Of a stretch of 64,000 bases of DNA, positions 1 through 12,700 are shown piece after piece; position 1 is the stretch's first letter, and each line of letters starts with the position of its first letter. Under the pieces are notes generated by a model. That model had not been told where the DNA came from. It worked only from the letters and a program-made list of their open reading frames with translations, and searched no databases. This DNA comes from Gamarada debralockiae (taxonomy: Eukaryota > Ascomycota > Leotiomycetes > Helotiales > Hyphodiscaceae). The stretch lies in assembly GCA_002803225.1 (NCBI GenBank), contig NXFV01001895.1, positions 1-64,000 on the forward strand, written 5' to 3'. A program made the position numbers and the translations under genes.

Positions 1-170
1 CCTCAGGCCATCTGTCATTTTCGGGTCAAGTTCGGCAGATGTGATCAATATAATATAGATGGCTCGTTGCTCTTCATCTGCACTGGCCAAAGTCAGTACA
101 TGTTACTCCGCCAGGGGAAAGAATCTAGGCTTGCCTAGGTTCTTCAAGTGCAAATTGTCCACAGGATTAC

Positions 171-940
171 TCAATCATCCGCAATGCTCTGAACGCCATG
201 ACTTAAATCCTCGTTCATCTTGTGGATCTCAAGCAATAAAGTCCTAGCAGAGCACATCAGCCTCCCCTCCGACCCTCACTTCTCCACAGATCGGAATCGA
301 CTCACGCTTCATTGGCACTAACAGCCAGCGCCAACGTATTCTTGCACCGCTGAATCCTCTCCAAACACACCCTCGCATCCCCATCCTTCGCCCAGCGCCT
401 GAATGAGTGCCCTTCTCTTTGGCCCTTCGCCTCCTTTCCACCCCGCTTTGATACAGCGTTCCCCACTACGAGAGTCTCAGAGTCAGCATCTGCTCCGCAG
501 AGAATGAATTAGAGAGCCTAGCCGTGCGCGAATTTTGAGTCCCTTAGCCTCAAATACACCAACGCCGAAGCAGGATGGAACCGAACACAATTGCAAATCG
601 ATCGAGATGAGAAATACCTACTTGGCGTAACTATCTTCTCTTCTAGGTAAGCCAATTCTCGCTGACAGCTCAACAGTGGGCCATTCTCCGGATCACAAAG
701 CAACTCAAATACAGGCCTCTGTTTCAAATCTGACCTACCGGCTTTATCCTGGAACCGGGACTGTGATAGTTGCTCAAGAGTTTCCAATATATTGCGAAGA
801 TCTTTCACTTCGTCAATGACCCTCGTCAACGACCAAGGTGCATTCTTTATGCAAGCTCTGAAATCGTAGCATACTGAGATGACGGCGGTGGTTGCTTGAA
901 GGAGAGCGATGATGCTTGCTGAGATGCTGAGTGGATCCAT
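171..940 (-). CDS. Stand-alone Helo-like (STAND N-terminal) domain protein
   Basis: Three exons fit with all phases kept: complement of 622-940, 306-489 and 171-243, giving 191 residues and ending in TGA. Donors are GTAGGT and GTGAGT; acceptors are GAGCAG and TGCTAG. The start MDPLSISASIIALLQ and the tail (LERIQRCKNTLALAVSANEA, then LLLEIHKMNEDL) match the beginning and end of the fungal N-terminal domain of STAND/NLR proteins (Helo_like_N, Pfam PF17111). In known proteins this domain sits before NACHT plus ankyrin or WD repeats and is thought to transmit a death or incompatibility signal. Here it is followed directly by a stop, with no nucleotide-binding or repeat module. It could be a regulator or partner of an NLR encoded elsewhere, or a shortened NLR. 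Family assignment is from recognised sequence style; the function is inferred. Confidence 0.72.
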
Positions 941-1413
941 TGGGATGTTTCTCGAGCCTTGGTGTCTACCCTATCTACCTGGGATCACATCGTTTTGGCC
1001 GATCATTTCGTGTGGAAATATTGCGATAGCTGCTGGTTGAGATACGTTCAGATGATGAGAGTTTATGATGCAGGACAGATGAAGAGCACATTCAGCTCGG
1101 CAGGCCGAATACGCGCCATGGCGAACTGCAGCCCATCACGTGTATGATTGTTGATTTGATGGAAGCGGGGTAGAGCAAAGTAGAAAGTCTTACAGCATAA
1201 AACAACAAGAGACGAGAAGGAGTATAACGTGATGAAAAACGACACAAAATCGCGTTTCACTGACTCTTATATCTACATGGACGAGATTTTCAAAGACAAT
1301 TATGAGTTTCTATTTGTAATGTCCTAAGCAACAAATGTATACGCCACAAATCTGCATGTAGCCTAACAAATGCTTGAGTCTTGAATATCAAACAATAATC
1401 ACATTATCTCTAT
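941..1413. other. Intergenic, no gene seen
   Basis: This is the 5' flank of the Helo-like gene and the 3' flank of acl2. Short open frames on both strands have no recognisable domain or intron pattern. Confidence 0.6.
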
Positions 1414-3374
1414 CTAACCTTTGAACTCCTCAACCTTGCTAGCCTCAAGTCTTCCTGGGATGAGAGCCAAGGGCACGATACCTGAGACGTGCATCTCTGG
1501 GCCATAAACGTGAATGTCAAGCTTCAATTCTTGGCCGACAGACTTAATATTCTTAAGACCCTCTTGGTAGTTGGGTCCAGCACGACGAACCCAGATTTGG
1601 ACCTTGTGCTCGATCAGTTGACTGCTCACTTCCCGGAGAGCACGAATGACACCCTTGAATGTGGAAGCGACGTTGGTGAAGTTGGCAATACCACCACCGA
1701 TGAAGAGAACCTTGCCCTCTGGGGAGATAGGAGCACGGAGCATAAGGTCAAGGACAGTGCGGGCGTAGTGGAAGGTCTGGGTCTCGGTTGGGGCACCAGA
1801 GTATTCACCGTAGTTGGCGAGCTCGTCGGCAAAACCAGCAGAGGCGATGGCATCAGCGTAGACGACTGAAGCACCACCACCAGCAACCAAAGTCCAGACA
1901 CGGCCGTTGGGGTTGAGGACAGTGAGCTTGAGGGAGGCACCGGTCTTAGCGTCGAGCTCGGCGATGTAAGATTCCTCCTTGCTCAACTCACGACCGAAAG
2001 GAGCGGGGAATTCCATTGGTGGTCCGGCATCGATGTTGACCTTGCCATCAGTGTTCTTGACGACGGCCATTCCAAGAGCAGCAGGTGAACGAGCGATGGC
2101 CCATTTGACACCGCACTCGAACTCAGCAGTCTGGTCGAGCTTGGCAGCCAAATCCAGGAAGTGGACATCGGCAGAGGTGGCATCAGCGTTGGGGACAACG
2201 ACTAAGGGGTTGATCTCGAGATATGTGAACTGGCAGTCGACGTAAACAGCGTAGAGTCTGGTGATGAAGTCGACGAGAACGTTGTGGACACCTTTGGGAA
2301 CCTTCTTGAGGAGAGTAGCGGCAATTTCTTCGTTCGATGGGTATTGTGTGAGGTCGACTGGGATGAGGAGCTTCATAGCTTTGGCATCAACGTCACCGAC
2401 ATCGACACCTCCATCGTGTGTGAAGAGAATCCAGTCACCCTGCAGGAGAGAAACGTTAGCACGTGGCAAAGACGAATGATAAGGATCTGATTGGACGAGA
2501 GGAGGATGGTGAAGCATGGCGTAATATTAAACTTCCGTGGCCATCGGCGCGAAACCATGGCATCGGTAGTGATAGTGCATGTGTCCAAATGCAGGTACGA
2601 AATTGGACGTTGTCATGATGGGGGTTGATAAAGACATGTGGGCCAGTCAAATGCACCCCCTAGCCTCCGCTCGCCCGTTGGCAGCACCGAACCCGCGAGT
2701 TGGCCCGAGAGCCAACAAAAGGTCGATGCAACCCACATGCAAAATGCTACTGACTTTTGCATCGATACAAAAAACCATAATGCGTGACCTTCCTCATGTC
2801 GTGGCTTGTGCAAGGTAACTGTGTAATGTTTTCGACCTTTTTGGACCTGACTTTTCTCGCTACTTTCGAGATGCCCATGCCAGCTTCTTTGCTACCAAGA
2901 CTATCCACCAATCAACAAAGGAAATAAACGTACCTCTCTTTGAGAGTTGATGTTGACATAGTATTCCGTTCCGTCTGGGTGAGGCACGAATGGCTCGATC
3001 AAGAATTGTCTCAGGACACCAACAACAGTCTCGACCTTTTGGGGCTTTCCAGCACGCTCAGCAATCCACGCCTTTGCCTCTGGCCATGTCTTGTTCAATG
3101 CAAGGAGACCGCTCTTGCCTCGTCGTTTGATGAGTTGATCGGGCTTTGCAACGAACTTGGAGCCGGGCACGAGGAGCCATGGGTATGAGACTTCGGCTTG
3201 GTCGAGGATAGCTGAGACCTCAGCATCTTCTGGGAAGTAGAGAGATGCGAGCTTTGGAGGAGGGTTGTGTGTCGCGGACTTTGGGAGAGGAGAAGGCTTG
3301 ATGACGGGAGCTCGTGTGAGGTGGTAGTTGAGGATAGCCTTTCCGTCGGCTTCGAGGATGGATTTGGCGGCCAT
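1414..3374 (-). CDS. acl2: ATP-citrate lyase subunit 2 (N-terminal-half subunit)
   Basis: Two exons, complement of 2934-3374 and 1414-2439, give 488 residues. The junction joins SQRE to [11 protein letters not shown], as expected in the ATP-grasp region ([14 protein letters not shown]). The C-terminal part carries the succinyl-CoA-synthetase-like citrate-binding fold, including [16 protein letters not shown]. With subunit 1 it makes the cytosolic enzyme that turns citrate, CoA and ATP into acetyl-CoA, oxaloacetate and ADP for lipid and sterol synthesis and histone acetylation. Ascomycetes split the animal single-chain enzyme into these two subunits, encoded head to head, as here with acl1. 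The single intron is about 494 nt, very long for a filamentous fungus (donor GTACGT, acceptor CTGCAG). Confidence 0.96.
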
Positions 3375-4554
3375 TGTGGAAGATGAAAGGTATGATTACT
3401 GCTCAATCCAAATTAGCATGAGGTCCTTCACAGATCTGCGGATTTCTAACAAGAAAGGTGTAGGTGGATGTGCTTTTGTAAATAATTGACCTCGAAGTAA
3501 GCTCTCAAGTCAACACCGCTAAACTTCGGAATTCTTGAACCAGCTGAAGCAACCCGACAAGAATGTCAGACCGCCAATTCTCGAACAATTGAATTTCCAG
3601 GAAATGCACAGATACAGAAAGCTCAGTTGAGGAGATTTAGAGGTGGTGAGACGTCTGATAATCTCGATCAATGTCTTTTTGGAAGGGGGGGAATTGATGC
3701 GATGCGAGAGTTCAAAGCGACAGGAGACGGGGCAGAAAAAGGGAGGGTCTTTCAACATACCAAGGAAGGGATTCTTATCAAGGTAACTTGCAACTTCAAC
3801 TTTTCCAAAGTAAAATCGTTGGCTGATCAGGGTATTCGTGTTGGATTTGACAGATTGGGGACTTGGGAGATCGGTGAAAGGACGCTGGAATTTACGGACA
3901 CCGAAGTGGCTCAGTTTCTCGCAGATCGTTTTCGTGGGTGCTTTTTTGATGGCCAAACGTTGGGAGCTAGAAGCCAACGAGGGCATGGGGTCGACCACCG
4001 AAAGCGCACTAATTATACACTGGGCGGTGCCTTTTGCAGTTCTAATCCTTGCATTACCGACCCGAAGGGTGAGAAAGGCTCCTAAATTGGCGTCAAATAC
4101 AGCTCAACCACATCGACCTCGCAAATTGACTCCACATAGGCCTCGCTCACCCTCATCGGTGCATCAGCTCCTTCCTCTCGGTGTTCAACAACGAACTTTC
4201 CTCGCTTTCCCCATCAACGACGTCAAATACTCAATTCTTGCTTCCCGGCGTTTCCCTTCTACGAAAGGGATTTACGAACCTTCTGATTCCCAAATCTTCT
4301 ATCACCACCCCCTTCCTCGACTTCATAGAGAAAAAAAAAATAACGTTCAAGTGTTGACGGGCATCCCCAACGTACTCCTCCCTTGATGTGAGTTCCTCTT
4401 TTCGTATTGTTCTCGATCTGCGTCAGAGGACCGGACTTCCCCAAAGGACTTCCCCAATTCAATTGTTTCTAGCTTGAAAGGCACAATTAATTACAACCTT
4501 TTACTGACGGCTGTTTACTTTTTCAAGAACCCTTTTCCTCAGTCTCAAGTCACG
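3375..4554. promoter_or_regulatory. Shared divergent promoter region of acl2 and acl1
   Basis: The two start codons are 1180 bp apart and point away from each other, so this segment must hold both promoters and both 5' leaders. CCAAT or its complement ATTGG occurs at 3574-3578, 3854-3858 and 4086-4090; these are possible sites for the fungal CCAAT-binding complex, but they are short and unproven. Open frames inside the segment (for example 3627-4085) show no domain and are treated as chance. Confidence 0.6.
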
Positions 4555-6599
4555 ATGCCTTCTGCCGCTGCCAACGATGTCAATGGCACAGCGCCTTCTG
4601 CTGGCCTGTCTGCCAACGACAAGATCCAACGATTCGCAGCTCCAAGCCGACCACTCTCTCCTCGTGCCGAACACACTCTTTTCCACAACAAGACACGATG
4701 CTTCGTTTATGGTCTGCAGCCAAGAGCTGTCCAGGGCATGCTCGACTTCGACTTCATCTGCAAGCGCAAAACTCCCTCCGTCGCTGGTATCATCTACACA
4801 TTCGGTGGTCAATTCGTGAGCAAGATGTACTGGGGTACCAGCGAGACCTTGTTGCCAGTCTACCAAGATGTCAACAAGGCCATGGCCAAGCACGCTGATG
4901 TCGATACCGTTGTCAACTTTGCCTCCTCCCGATCCGTCTACAGCTCCACCATGGAATTGATGGAATACCCTCAAATCAAGTCTATTGCCATCATCGCCGA
5001 AGGTGTCCCCGAGAGAGTAAGTTGAAATGCGCCAAGAATTGAAAAAGTCGGATCTGACAGGTTGTACAGCGTGCCCGTGAGATTCTCCACGTTGCTAAGA
5101 AGAAGGGTATCACGATCATTGGCCCTGCGACTGTCGGTGGAATCAAGCCTGGATCTTTCAAGATTGGTAACACTGGTGGTATGATGGACAACATTGTGGC
5201 CTCCAAGTTGTACCGTAAAGGTTCCGTCGGATACGTCTCCAAGTCTGGTGGTATGTCCAACGAGCTTAACAACATTATCGCAAACACGACCGATGGTGTC
5301 TACGAGGGTGTTGCCATTGGTGGTGACAGATACCCAAGCACAACCTTCATTGACCATCTCCTCCGATACGAAGCCGACCCCGAGTGCAAGATCCTTCTGC
5401 TGTTGGGAGAAGTCGGTGGTGTTGAGGAATACCGTGTCATTGAGGCTGTCAAGGCCGGAAAGATCACCAAGCCAATTGTCGCATGGGCTATCGGTACTTG
5501 TGCAAGCATGTTCAAGACCGAGGTTCAATTCGGACACGCTGGTTCTTTCGCCAACTCTCAGCTCGAGACCGCTGCTGTCAAGAACAAGTCCATGAGGGAT
5601 GCTGGTTTCTACGTCCCAGAGACCTTCGAGGACATGCCACAAATGCTCACTTCCGTTTACCAAAAGCTCGTTAAGGATGGAACCATCGTTCCTCAACCCG
5701 AGCCAGTCGTACCAAAGATCCCAATTGACTACTCCTGGGCCCAAGAACTTGGTCTTATCCGAAAGCCTGCTGCCTTCATCTCTACCATCTCCGATGATCG
5801 TGGACAAGAACTTCTCTACGCTGGTATGCCCATCTCTGATGTCTTCAAGGAGGATATTGGTATTGGAGGTGTCATGTCTTTGCTCTGGTTCCGTCGCCGT
5901 CTCCCAGACTACGCCAGTAAGTTCCTCGAGATGGTGCTCATGTTGACTGCCGATCACGGTCCAGCTGTGTCCGGTGCTATGAACACCATCATCACCACCA
6001 GAGCAGGAAAGGATCTTATCTCCGCTCTTGTCTCTGGTCTCTTGACCATTGGTTCAAGGTTCGGTGGTGCTCTTGACGGCGCCGCTGAAGAGTTCACCAA
6101 GGCTTTCGACAAGGGTCTCAGCCCACGTGACTTCGTCGACACCATGCGCAAGCAAAACAAGCTCATCCCCGGTATTGGCCACAAGGTCAAGTCCCGCAAC
6201 AACCCCGATCTCCGTGTCGAGCTCGTCAAGGAATTCGTCAAGAAGCGATTCCCCAGCTGCAAGATGCTCGACTACGCTCTTGCCGTTGAGTCCGTCACCA
6301 CCTCCAAGAAGGACAACTTGATCCTGAACGTCGATGGAGCCGTCGCTGTCTGCTTCGTTGACTTGATGCGCAACTGCGGTGCTTTCAGCGCTGAGGAGGC
6401 TGAGGACTACCTCCAGATGGGTGTCTTGAACGGTCTGTTCGTTCTCGGCCGATCCATTGGTTTGATTGCCCATTACCTTGACCAGAAGAGACTGCGCACT
6501 GGCCTTTACAGACATCCTTGGGATGATATCACCTATCTTCTCCCATCCTTGGGCCAGGGTGCTCCGGGTTCTGAGGGTCGTGTTGAGGTTCAGATATAG
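4555..6599 (+). CDS. acl1: ATP-citrate lyase subunit 1 (catalytic, citrate synthase-like)
   Basis: Exons 4555-5016 and 5070-6599 (intron GTAAGT to TACAG, 53 nt) give 663 residues, the usual size of fungal subunit 1. The N-terminal half is the CoA-binding and ligase region ([28 protein letters not shown]). The phosphohistidine motif FGHAGSF puts the catalytic His at about residue 310. The C-terminal half is the citrate synthase-like domain ([35 protein letters not shown]). The start was chosen at [11 protein letters not shown] because it follows the 5' leader and matches fungal N-termini; an in-frame upstream ATG at 4474 would add unrelated residues. It works as a complex with subunit 2, encoded divergently upstream, so matched expression from the shared region is likely. 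Confidence 0.97.
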
Positions 6600-7125
6600 A
6601 TGGAATAGTTGCTGGATAACTGGAGTTACTTTTATAAAGTGTAGCAGATAGAGGAAGAAATTACTGTAGCACAACTTTAATTCAATGAACTTCGAGAGGG
6701 TTTTGATTCTTGATTGTGTGATATCTTTGAATTGAGGATTACGTGGTCAGTCCAAGGGAGCTTGGTATTCGTTAATACTAATGGCGGTGGGGGAGAGGTA
6801 CGACCCACCGGGACCTGGCTGCTTGGAGAAGGAACATGAAGGGAGTCAACAATTTGTAGGCATCTTGTTGCAAGTCTTTTCCATTGCTAGACCCGCATCT
6901 CATAACACCCAATACCCATGCAGCGAAAGCAAGCAGTCAAACGCCCCAGCCCAGTTCTCGTTTTCCATAATAGTAGAAGTCAACTCCCAGCAACACCATC
7001 CCAAACCGACAGAGGTAATTTGTAGAGAAGTTCCTAAATCCATCATAGCCATCATGCATCCTCAGCTCATTTTGTGTAATACCAACCGCAATATAATCCA
7101 GCCTCCAGCGACCTCTTGTACGTCC
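6600..7125. other. 3' intergenic between convergent genes
   Basis: Convergent 3' ends of acl1 and the polymerase delta subunit meet here. No coding or RNA feature is recognised. Confidence 0.6.
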
Positions 7126-7800
7126 TTATGCCTCCCCAAGAACAAACTTGCTACTCATCAACTCATCAACATGTGCCCGTTCAATCTTGCTATTGCCCTT
7201 CTCCTCTTCCTTCAACAGCACAGCCAGGACTTCAATCGGTGGTGACAAACCCAACTTGTTTGCTCGAACCCAGCGCTTCATGCGGGCTATGCCGATCGCC
7301 GGCTGTGTCTAATCGTCAGCCTCCCATCACCCCAAAAGAAAAGACCCATAGAGAACCCCGCAGGCTTGAGAGGGGGAGGCTATGGAAAGGGAGAAGGGAA
7401 GACATACACCATACTGAGAGCTCATATCCCAAAACCTAAGGATCTTCTCCTCAACACTCAAATCCTGCTGATGAACTCTCGGCGCTCTACGCTCCGCCTC
7501 CCTATCCTTCCAATACCGTCTGATTTGCGCATCTGTGATCTTGCTGGCCTTGACCTCCTCTGGGCTTCTCTCAACTTCCGCCTTAACAGCCTCAGTTTGT
7601 TCTGCGACTGCTGCTTCGGAGCTAACATGTCCTACATCGTTCTCGATGGAGACAGAGATGGGTTTGGAGGTAGGAGGAGGAGCGAATTTGTCTTTCGTAG
7701 AAGTGGTCTTGGAGATCTTGGAGGATCCGAAGGAGAGAGTCTTCTGTGCTCCCTTTGAGGCCGGGCCGCCTGAGGTGCGGGCGCGGCGCGTGGGTGGCAT
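7126..7800 (-). CDS. cdm1: DNA polymerase delta subunit 4
   Basis: Exons, complement of 7408-7800 and 7126-7302 (intron GTATGT to CACAG, 105 nt), give 189 residues. The N-terminus is basic and unordered, beginning MPPTRRARTSGGPASKG and including KTLSFGSSK, which resembles a PCNA-interacting (PIP-like) peptide. The conserved C-terminal domain starts at ITDAQIRRYWKDRE and goes on through EEKILRFWDMSSQYG, then PAIGIARMKRWVRAN and LGLSPPIEVLAVLL. That order is diagnostic for POLD4/Cdm1, the small non-catalytic subunit that stabilises polymerase delta and its PCNA contact in lagging-strand synthesis. The gene is convergent with acl1. Family assignment is strong; the PIP box is only suggested. Confidence 0.93.
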
Positions 7801-8361
7801 TTTGTTTGCTTGCTTTGATTGCGGTATGGGTTGGGTGTTTTGGAGACTGCGGAGAGTTTGTGGGAGTTAGGATGTTGAAGTCGATGACGAGGGCAGTTGT
7901 TGGTTGCTAGGTAGAGCTCGCATAGCAACTGGAGTTGACGTGGAAATTTTGGGGGTGTGAGTAGTGAATTCGTGAGGTTCCTCGGTTGTGCTAAACGACT
8001 TGAATTTCATCGTCGGTCACCTCACAAGATTTCATCTTACGTGTTTGATGACTCGTATGTCAATTGCTATGCAAGGCAGCTCAGCGAAAATGAACGAATC
8101 ACAATGAAGCCCAGCTTGATGCTGAAGTCTGTGTCAGCAGTGTCTGTTGGACCACATCCATCCCGCAGTCCGTGAAATGTACAGTCCACTCGATTCAAGT
8201 AAAGCAAGCCCCATTTTCATCGTCCATCAATCCAGTCAATTCTCGACCCTTCGCTCTCAGCACAATCTACTCCATATCGACTCCGTCCACCAAGTCATCA
8301 ACTGTTTAGCCCTCCCACGTCTCCCAGCAGCCGAGCCTTGAATGAACCCACCCCCACTCTC
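7801..8361. other. Intergenic, no gene seen
   Basis: This is the upstream region of the polymerase subunit and the 3' flank of the 2EXR gene. No domain-bearing frame is seen on either strand. Confidence 0.55.
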
Positions 8362-9302
8362 TCAGACCTTCACACTCATTCTTGTGATCTTCTTCAACGC
8401 CTTTAGTCGAGATTTCATCTTTTCACGCATTTCACAAGGTAAGATGATGTCTGTTAATAGTTTCTGCCAAGCGTCGTACAGACTCAGGATGCTCCCATCC
8501 AGCAATTTTTGGCAATCCCATAGTGGTGCTGAGGCTCCATTATCCTTCAATTGCGACACATGCAGCTCCGCCCGGCGAGGTGGGTTATCCATTCCAACCG
8601 CGATTAGCTCCTTCAGTGTAGGAAAGTTCTTGCAAGCCCCGGAGAGTTCAAAGCATCCCGGAACGCCCTCCCACACCATCTTCTGTATTGCCTCCAACTC
8701 GCGATCTTCCATCCAGTAAGCGAACCGCATGCACTCACAAGACCCTAGGGAACTGTGTGAACACTGTACGAGAATTCCGTCGACAGTTGGATCGAAATAT
8801 GTCTGTCCACCCTTGCCTATGTTACTGCCAAACTTCACGGGGAAGGATAGATTGTACCATTTCAATGCCGCCTCGCGAGATTCGTGACAAGTGTGGAGGA
8901 GGTTCGGAACTTTGGCAGGGGAGTAGACAGCTGTGTTGGTCGAATTCATTGCTAGCTTAACGAATCGCGGCTCCGGACGAGCAAGCTCCCAGATGTCTTT
9001 GCGGAGTCTACAAAACATCGGAGAGTCAGTATATTACTTCACTGGGAATGACTTTTGGAGTAACTACTCTTGAAACATGATTCAAGAGTAAAACCCATGA
9101 CATACTCCCCAATAGGAAATAATTACTCGCAGAATGCTTACTCGATGGGCAGCTTGGGGAAGAAGACGAATTTGTTCGGATCCTTTCTTGCGAGGCTATG
9201 ACAATGTGAATAGACGAAGATTATGCGAAGGTGAGGATGAACCTACTCGTACTCCTTCTGCTTGTCTCTCGCATCCTTGGTTGCAGAGCGCGTTACCGGC
9301 AT
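8362..9302 (-). CDS. 2EXR domain protein
   Basis: Three exons, complement of 9247-9302, 9142-9195 and 8362-9007, give 251 residues; donors are GTAGGT and GTAAGC and all phases agree. A short basic leader (MPVTRSATKDARDK) precedes the 2EXR signature: FVFFPKLPIELRKDIWELARPEPR, split here by an intron after the IE, then CHESREAAL and FDPTVDGILVQCS. 2EXR proteins are numerous in Helotiales and other Pezizomycotina and have no established biochemical role. A decayed paralogue lies about 5 kb away in the same orientation and shares the leader, intron positions and the closing ALKKITRMSVK. The exon structure is well supported; the function is unknown. Confidence 0.85.
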
Positions 9303-9754
9303 GGTTGAATCTGTTGAACAGCTTAGAAGCTGACTTTGACTGGACGATTTGAAGACCGTGCCTTTCTTGCTCTTCGGGTACGTGTAGTTGAAGGAACGCG
9401 ATCGTGACGTTGAATCGAGAAGTTGTGGTTGTTAGTGACAATGGTGGTGTCACGGAGGAAAGCCTTGAAGTCGAGTCGGTTTCGGCAGTCGAGACGGAAG
9501 GAGAATGAGCTAAAGCATGTAGTCTCCCAACGCTCTCTCTTTACCAATCATTCTCACTCATATGTCTCAGGCCGTCGAGTCAATGGTACCAAATCTTGTA
9601 ACATCCCCAACCGAAGTTCATGGATGCGTGAAATCATTTAGATTTCGTCACCTTTTGCCTTGAGTGATGATCCTTAACAAAATTGCCTCTTTGTGATAAA
9701 GCATGGCAACTCAGGTTCCAGAACCACTGGTCAAAGCGGTTGAAATGTAATCTT
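9303..9754. other. Intergenic, no gene seen
   Basis: This is the promoter side of the 2EXR gene and the 3' flank of the large orphan gene. Only chance frames are present. Confidence 0.5.
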
Positions 9755-12700
9755 TTAGCAGACATAAGTAACCCCCTCTTTGTCATGCAGTCTCACACAC
9801 TGCCAACAAACTGGGTTTGGAAGAACAAAAGTAGTGTAGTTCTGCTTCACGCTAATAGCCGCAGCAGCCAATCGAGCAAGCCAATTATCTCGAGCTCGAA
9901 CAACACCAGAAATGTTCTCTTTATCAAGCAATTCCTCCCAGTTATCGAAACATACAAGTCCGTTATAGGAATCTGCGTTCGCAATGTGGGAACATTCCAC
10001 AGAACTTTTGTGTCGCGAGAACAGAGGCTCGCTAAGAGTCTTCAAGATGTCTATGTCGGCAACCCATTTCTCCCGATCATGGACAGACACAATAGACTCT
10101 ATGAAGAAAACTTCAATATCTTGGAGGCCGTGATCATCAATGTTGATTGGTTGAGTGTAAGGAGTGAAGGATAGATGAAGTGAGGTACTGTGAAAGCAAT
10201 CCTCGAGCTTTCCGTTGTATGGCGCATGATTTATCAGGTTCCATGCCCCAGGATCACTTTTCCGAGTCTTTGTTTGCTGAGGTGATATTAACATTGCAAT
10301 ACCGGCCCGACCAATGTTACCAATTACCCTTCTAACTTCATGCTCCATAGGGGTATCAAATGGGTCACACAGCAGCGGCGCCGCTACAAAGATTGAATTC
10401 CCAGAGGACATGGCAAAAACATCTTTCAGTAAAGAAGGGCGGACCTCGAGGGAACCAGACTCAAAATGTGCGAGACAAGAAAAAGTCCTAGGTCGATCTA
10501 GATTACTCGATAGTTCATTTTCCGCCACCAGGGGATCGCCCTCTAGTTGGTACGCCCATGCAGACTTGTACAAAGGACGACTGGTAATTCCTAGGTCAAT
10601 GGTGGCGTTTGGGAGCAGTTTGTACACATCTGCTGCAGCAGATAGAGCAATCAATGAGCCAACATAGTTCTTCTCCGTGTCTTCGTAGATTATAGGTCGT
10701 AGATAATGGAACAGCGTGGGGGCGTGGATGGCATCTCTCGAAAAAATGTCAATCAGATCCCGACTATGGAATCTGATAGTCGAAACGGGCTGATGCGCCT
10801 CACTGCTTTGTTTGAAGATAGCGGCGTTTTCATCCCCGAATAGCAGCTCTACCGGTACTACGGTAAGTGCTCCATTGCCGCTAACATTCCAAGGAGCGTC
10901 CTGTAAAGCAATATTAAACATCCCATTGATTGGGTGCTCTTTCTCCCATGTATCTCGAAACACATTCAAGTTGGAATCAACATCCTCATCGGGCAAATCC
11001 GGATAATAACCGCCCCGACGAAAGTTTTCAAGCTTGTCGCTGAATTCAGACAGCGTCTGAACTGAACAAGCTTCGTTTGGTACCTCAAGTTTCCTTCTCT
11101 CGGCTTCTTCGTGGCGTAGTTGAAGGGAGTTGTTTAGGGAGCATCCTTTCTGCGCAATCTCCCCACCAGGGGGCTTATCAACTGAAATGCGAATTTGTAG
11201 CCTCTCTCCTATGGAACACTGTCCCTGGGATTTGTGGCAAGGACATTCTTTGCCACATCCACCGCCGTACTTTGCGCATGAGCAGCATTCAGTACTGAAT
11301 CTTTTGGGGGCCACACATCCATCAACACAATCACACACAGATCTCCCCTCCTGACGTCTAGTCTCCAAGTTTTCTCTATCAATTCTTCTCATAGTAACCC
11401 AGCGTTTGTGACGAAGGGATGGAACAGGATCTTCTGGATTACCTCTATCCTGGTACAGGTCTACACATGGTGTAGCTGAAGCATACTCGTACCAGAAAAG
11501 ATCGCTTTTGCCGTAGAAGTGTTTATATCTGATGATGAGGTTTTTCTGGTTGACATTTAACTTCTGGGCTACATTTCGCAACGCTTGTATCCGTTCCTCC
11601 GCATCCTTCAATATGGGTAGAAGGAAAACTGGATTCGAAAGGCCGAAAAATGGCCGTGGATGATGTCGAGCTTCTTCGGCTAGAAATTTGTTGCATCTCC
11701 GCATTCCAAAGGCAATTAGTCTCATAGATGTCTCCCTCTCAATTCCAGTAGCCGCGATCAAAGATTTCGATGCCGTCATCAAAAGCTTCAACCATCCTAG
11801 CTCCTCAAGAAAAGCTTTGGCAAGTTTTCTCGCCTCAGGAGCGTGGTATTGTCCCTTCGTCTTGTTATTTGCGACTCGACCAAGAAATTCCGATGATTCC
11901 GAGAACCACGTCACCATGTTAAGTATTTCCGATATGGGTTCTCCCCAGTTGCCAAATATAGCCCCAAGAGCAACTTGGGCTAACTGCTCCATAGAGACCC
12001 GCGAAGTGTCCTGGCCAATTGAGCGAACTGATTGGACAGGGTCACCGTAGTAGCGCAAATGGGCCAAGGGCAACGACCAGTAGACACCTTCATCGTGGGC
12101 ATTATCATTCTGGAGCCCAATCGTAAGAATGCCACCAGGCTCCATCAAAGGATCTTTGTATCTGATCTCCTTTGTTGCCGCACCGTGCACGACCATATCG
12201 GGATACAAGTGCCATACTGAGAGGCCGAGTAAAAGAGCTCCGTTTTGAACTCGTTGAGGTATCCCCTTCACTAGGTTATTCATAGATACCATGCCAATCC
12301 GCCACGTATTCAGCACGCTCTTATAGACACTCATATTATTGCTGACCGGCAAATTGATATTGTTGATTATCAACATCAATTGTCTCTGATCCAGCATCTT
12401 GGCTTCATCAGCAGTACGAAGCCAGGCACGGATACTCGCATCCCAATCCGCCAACTGGGATCGCGGGAACTCCTGCTGCATTGCCTGGAGCGCAGCGAAG
12501 TCACTTGCCTTCGTTCCGTCACAGGTATTTCTAATCTCCTCCTGACGATTTGTCACAATCTCAGCCCATACCGATGTGGCCTCCGAGCCCTTCCACATCC
12601 TCGCCAGCATACAAGCAAGCATCAAAACCGGAATTGCACTCGGACCCGAGGTTGCAGCCGCCCAGATTGCCGTCCCATCAATGCCCGCCTGCTCTGCGAA

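Noticed and set aside
3627..4386. Two overlapping plus-strand frames (152 and 182 codons) in the acl promoter
   Set aside because: They overlap in different frames, lack domains, and lie between two divergent starts; best read as promoter and leader.
4474..4554. Upstream in-frame ATG for ATP-citrate lyase subunit 1
   Set aside because: It would add 27 residues (MKGTINYNLL...) unlike fungal subunit 1; the ATG at 4555 matches the family N-terminus.
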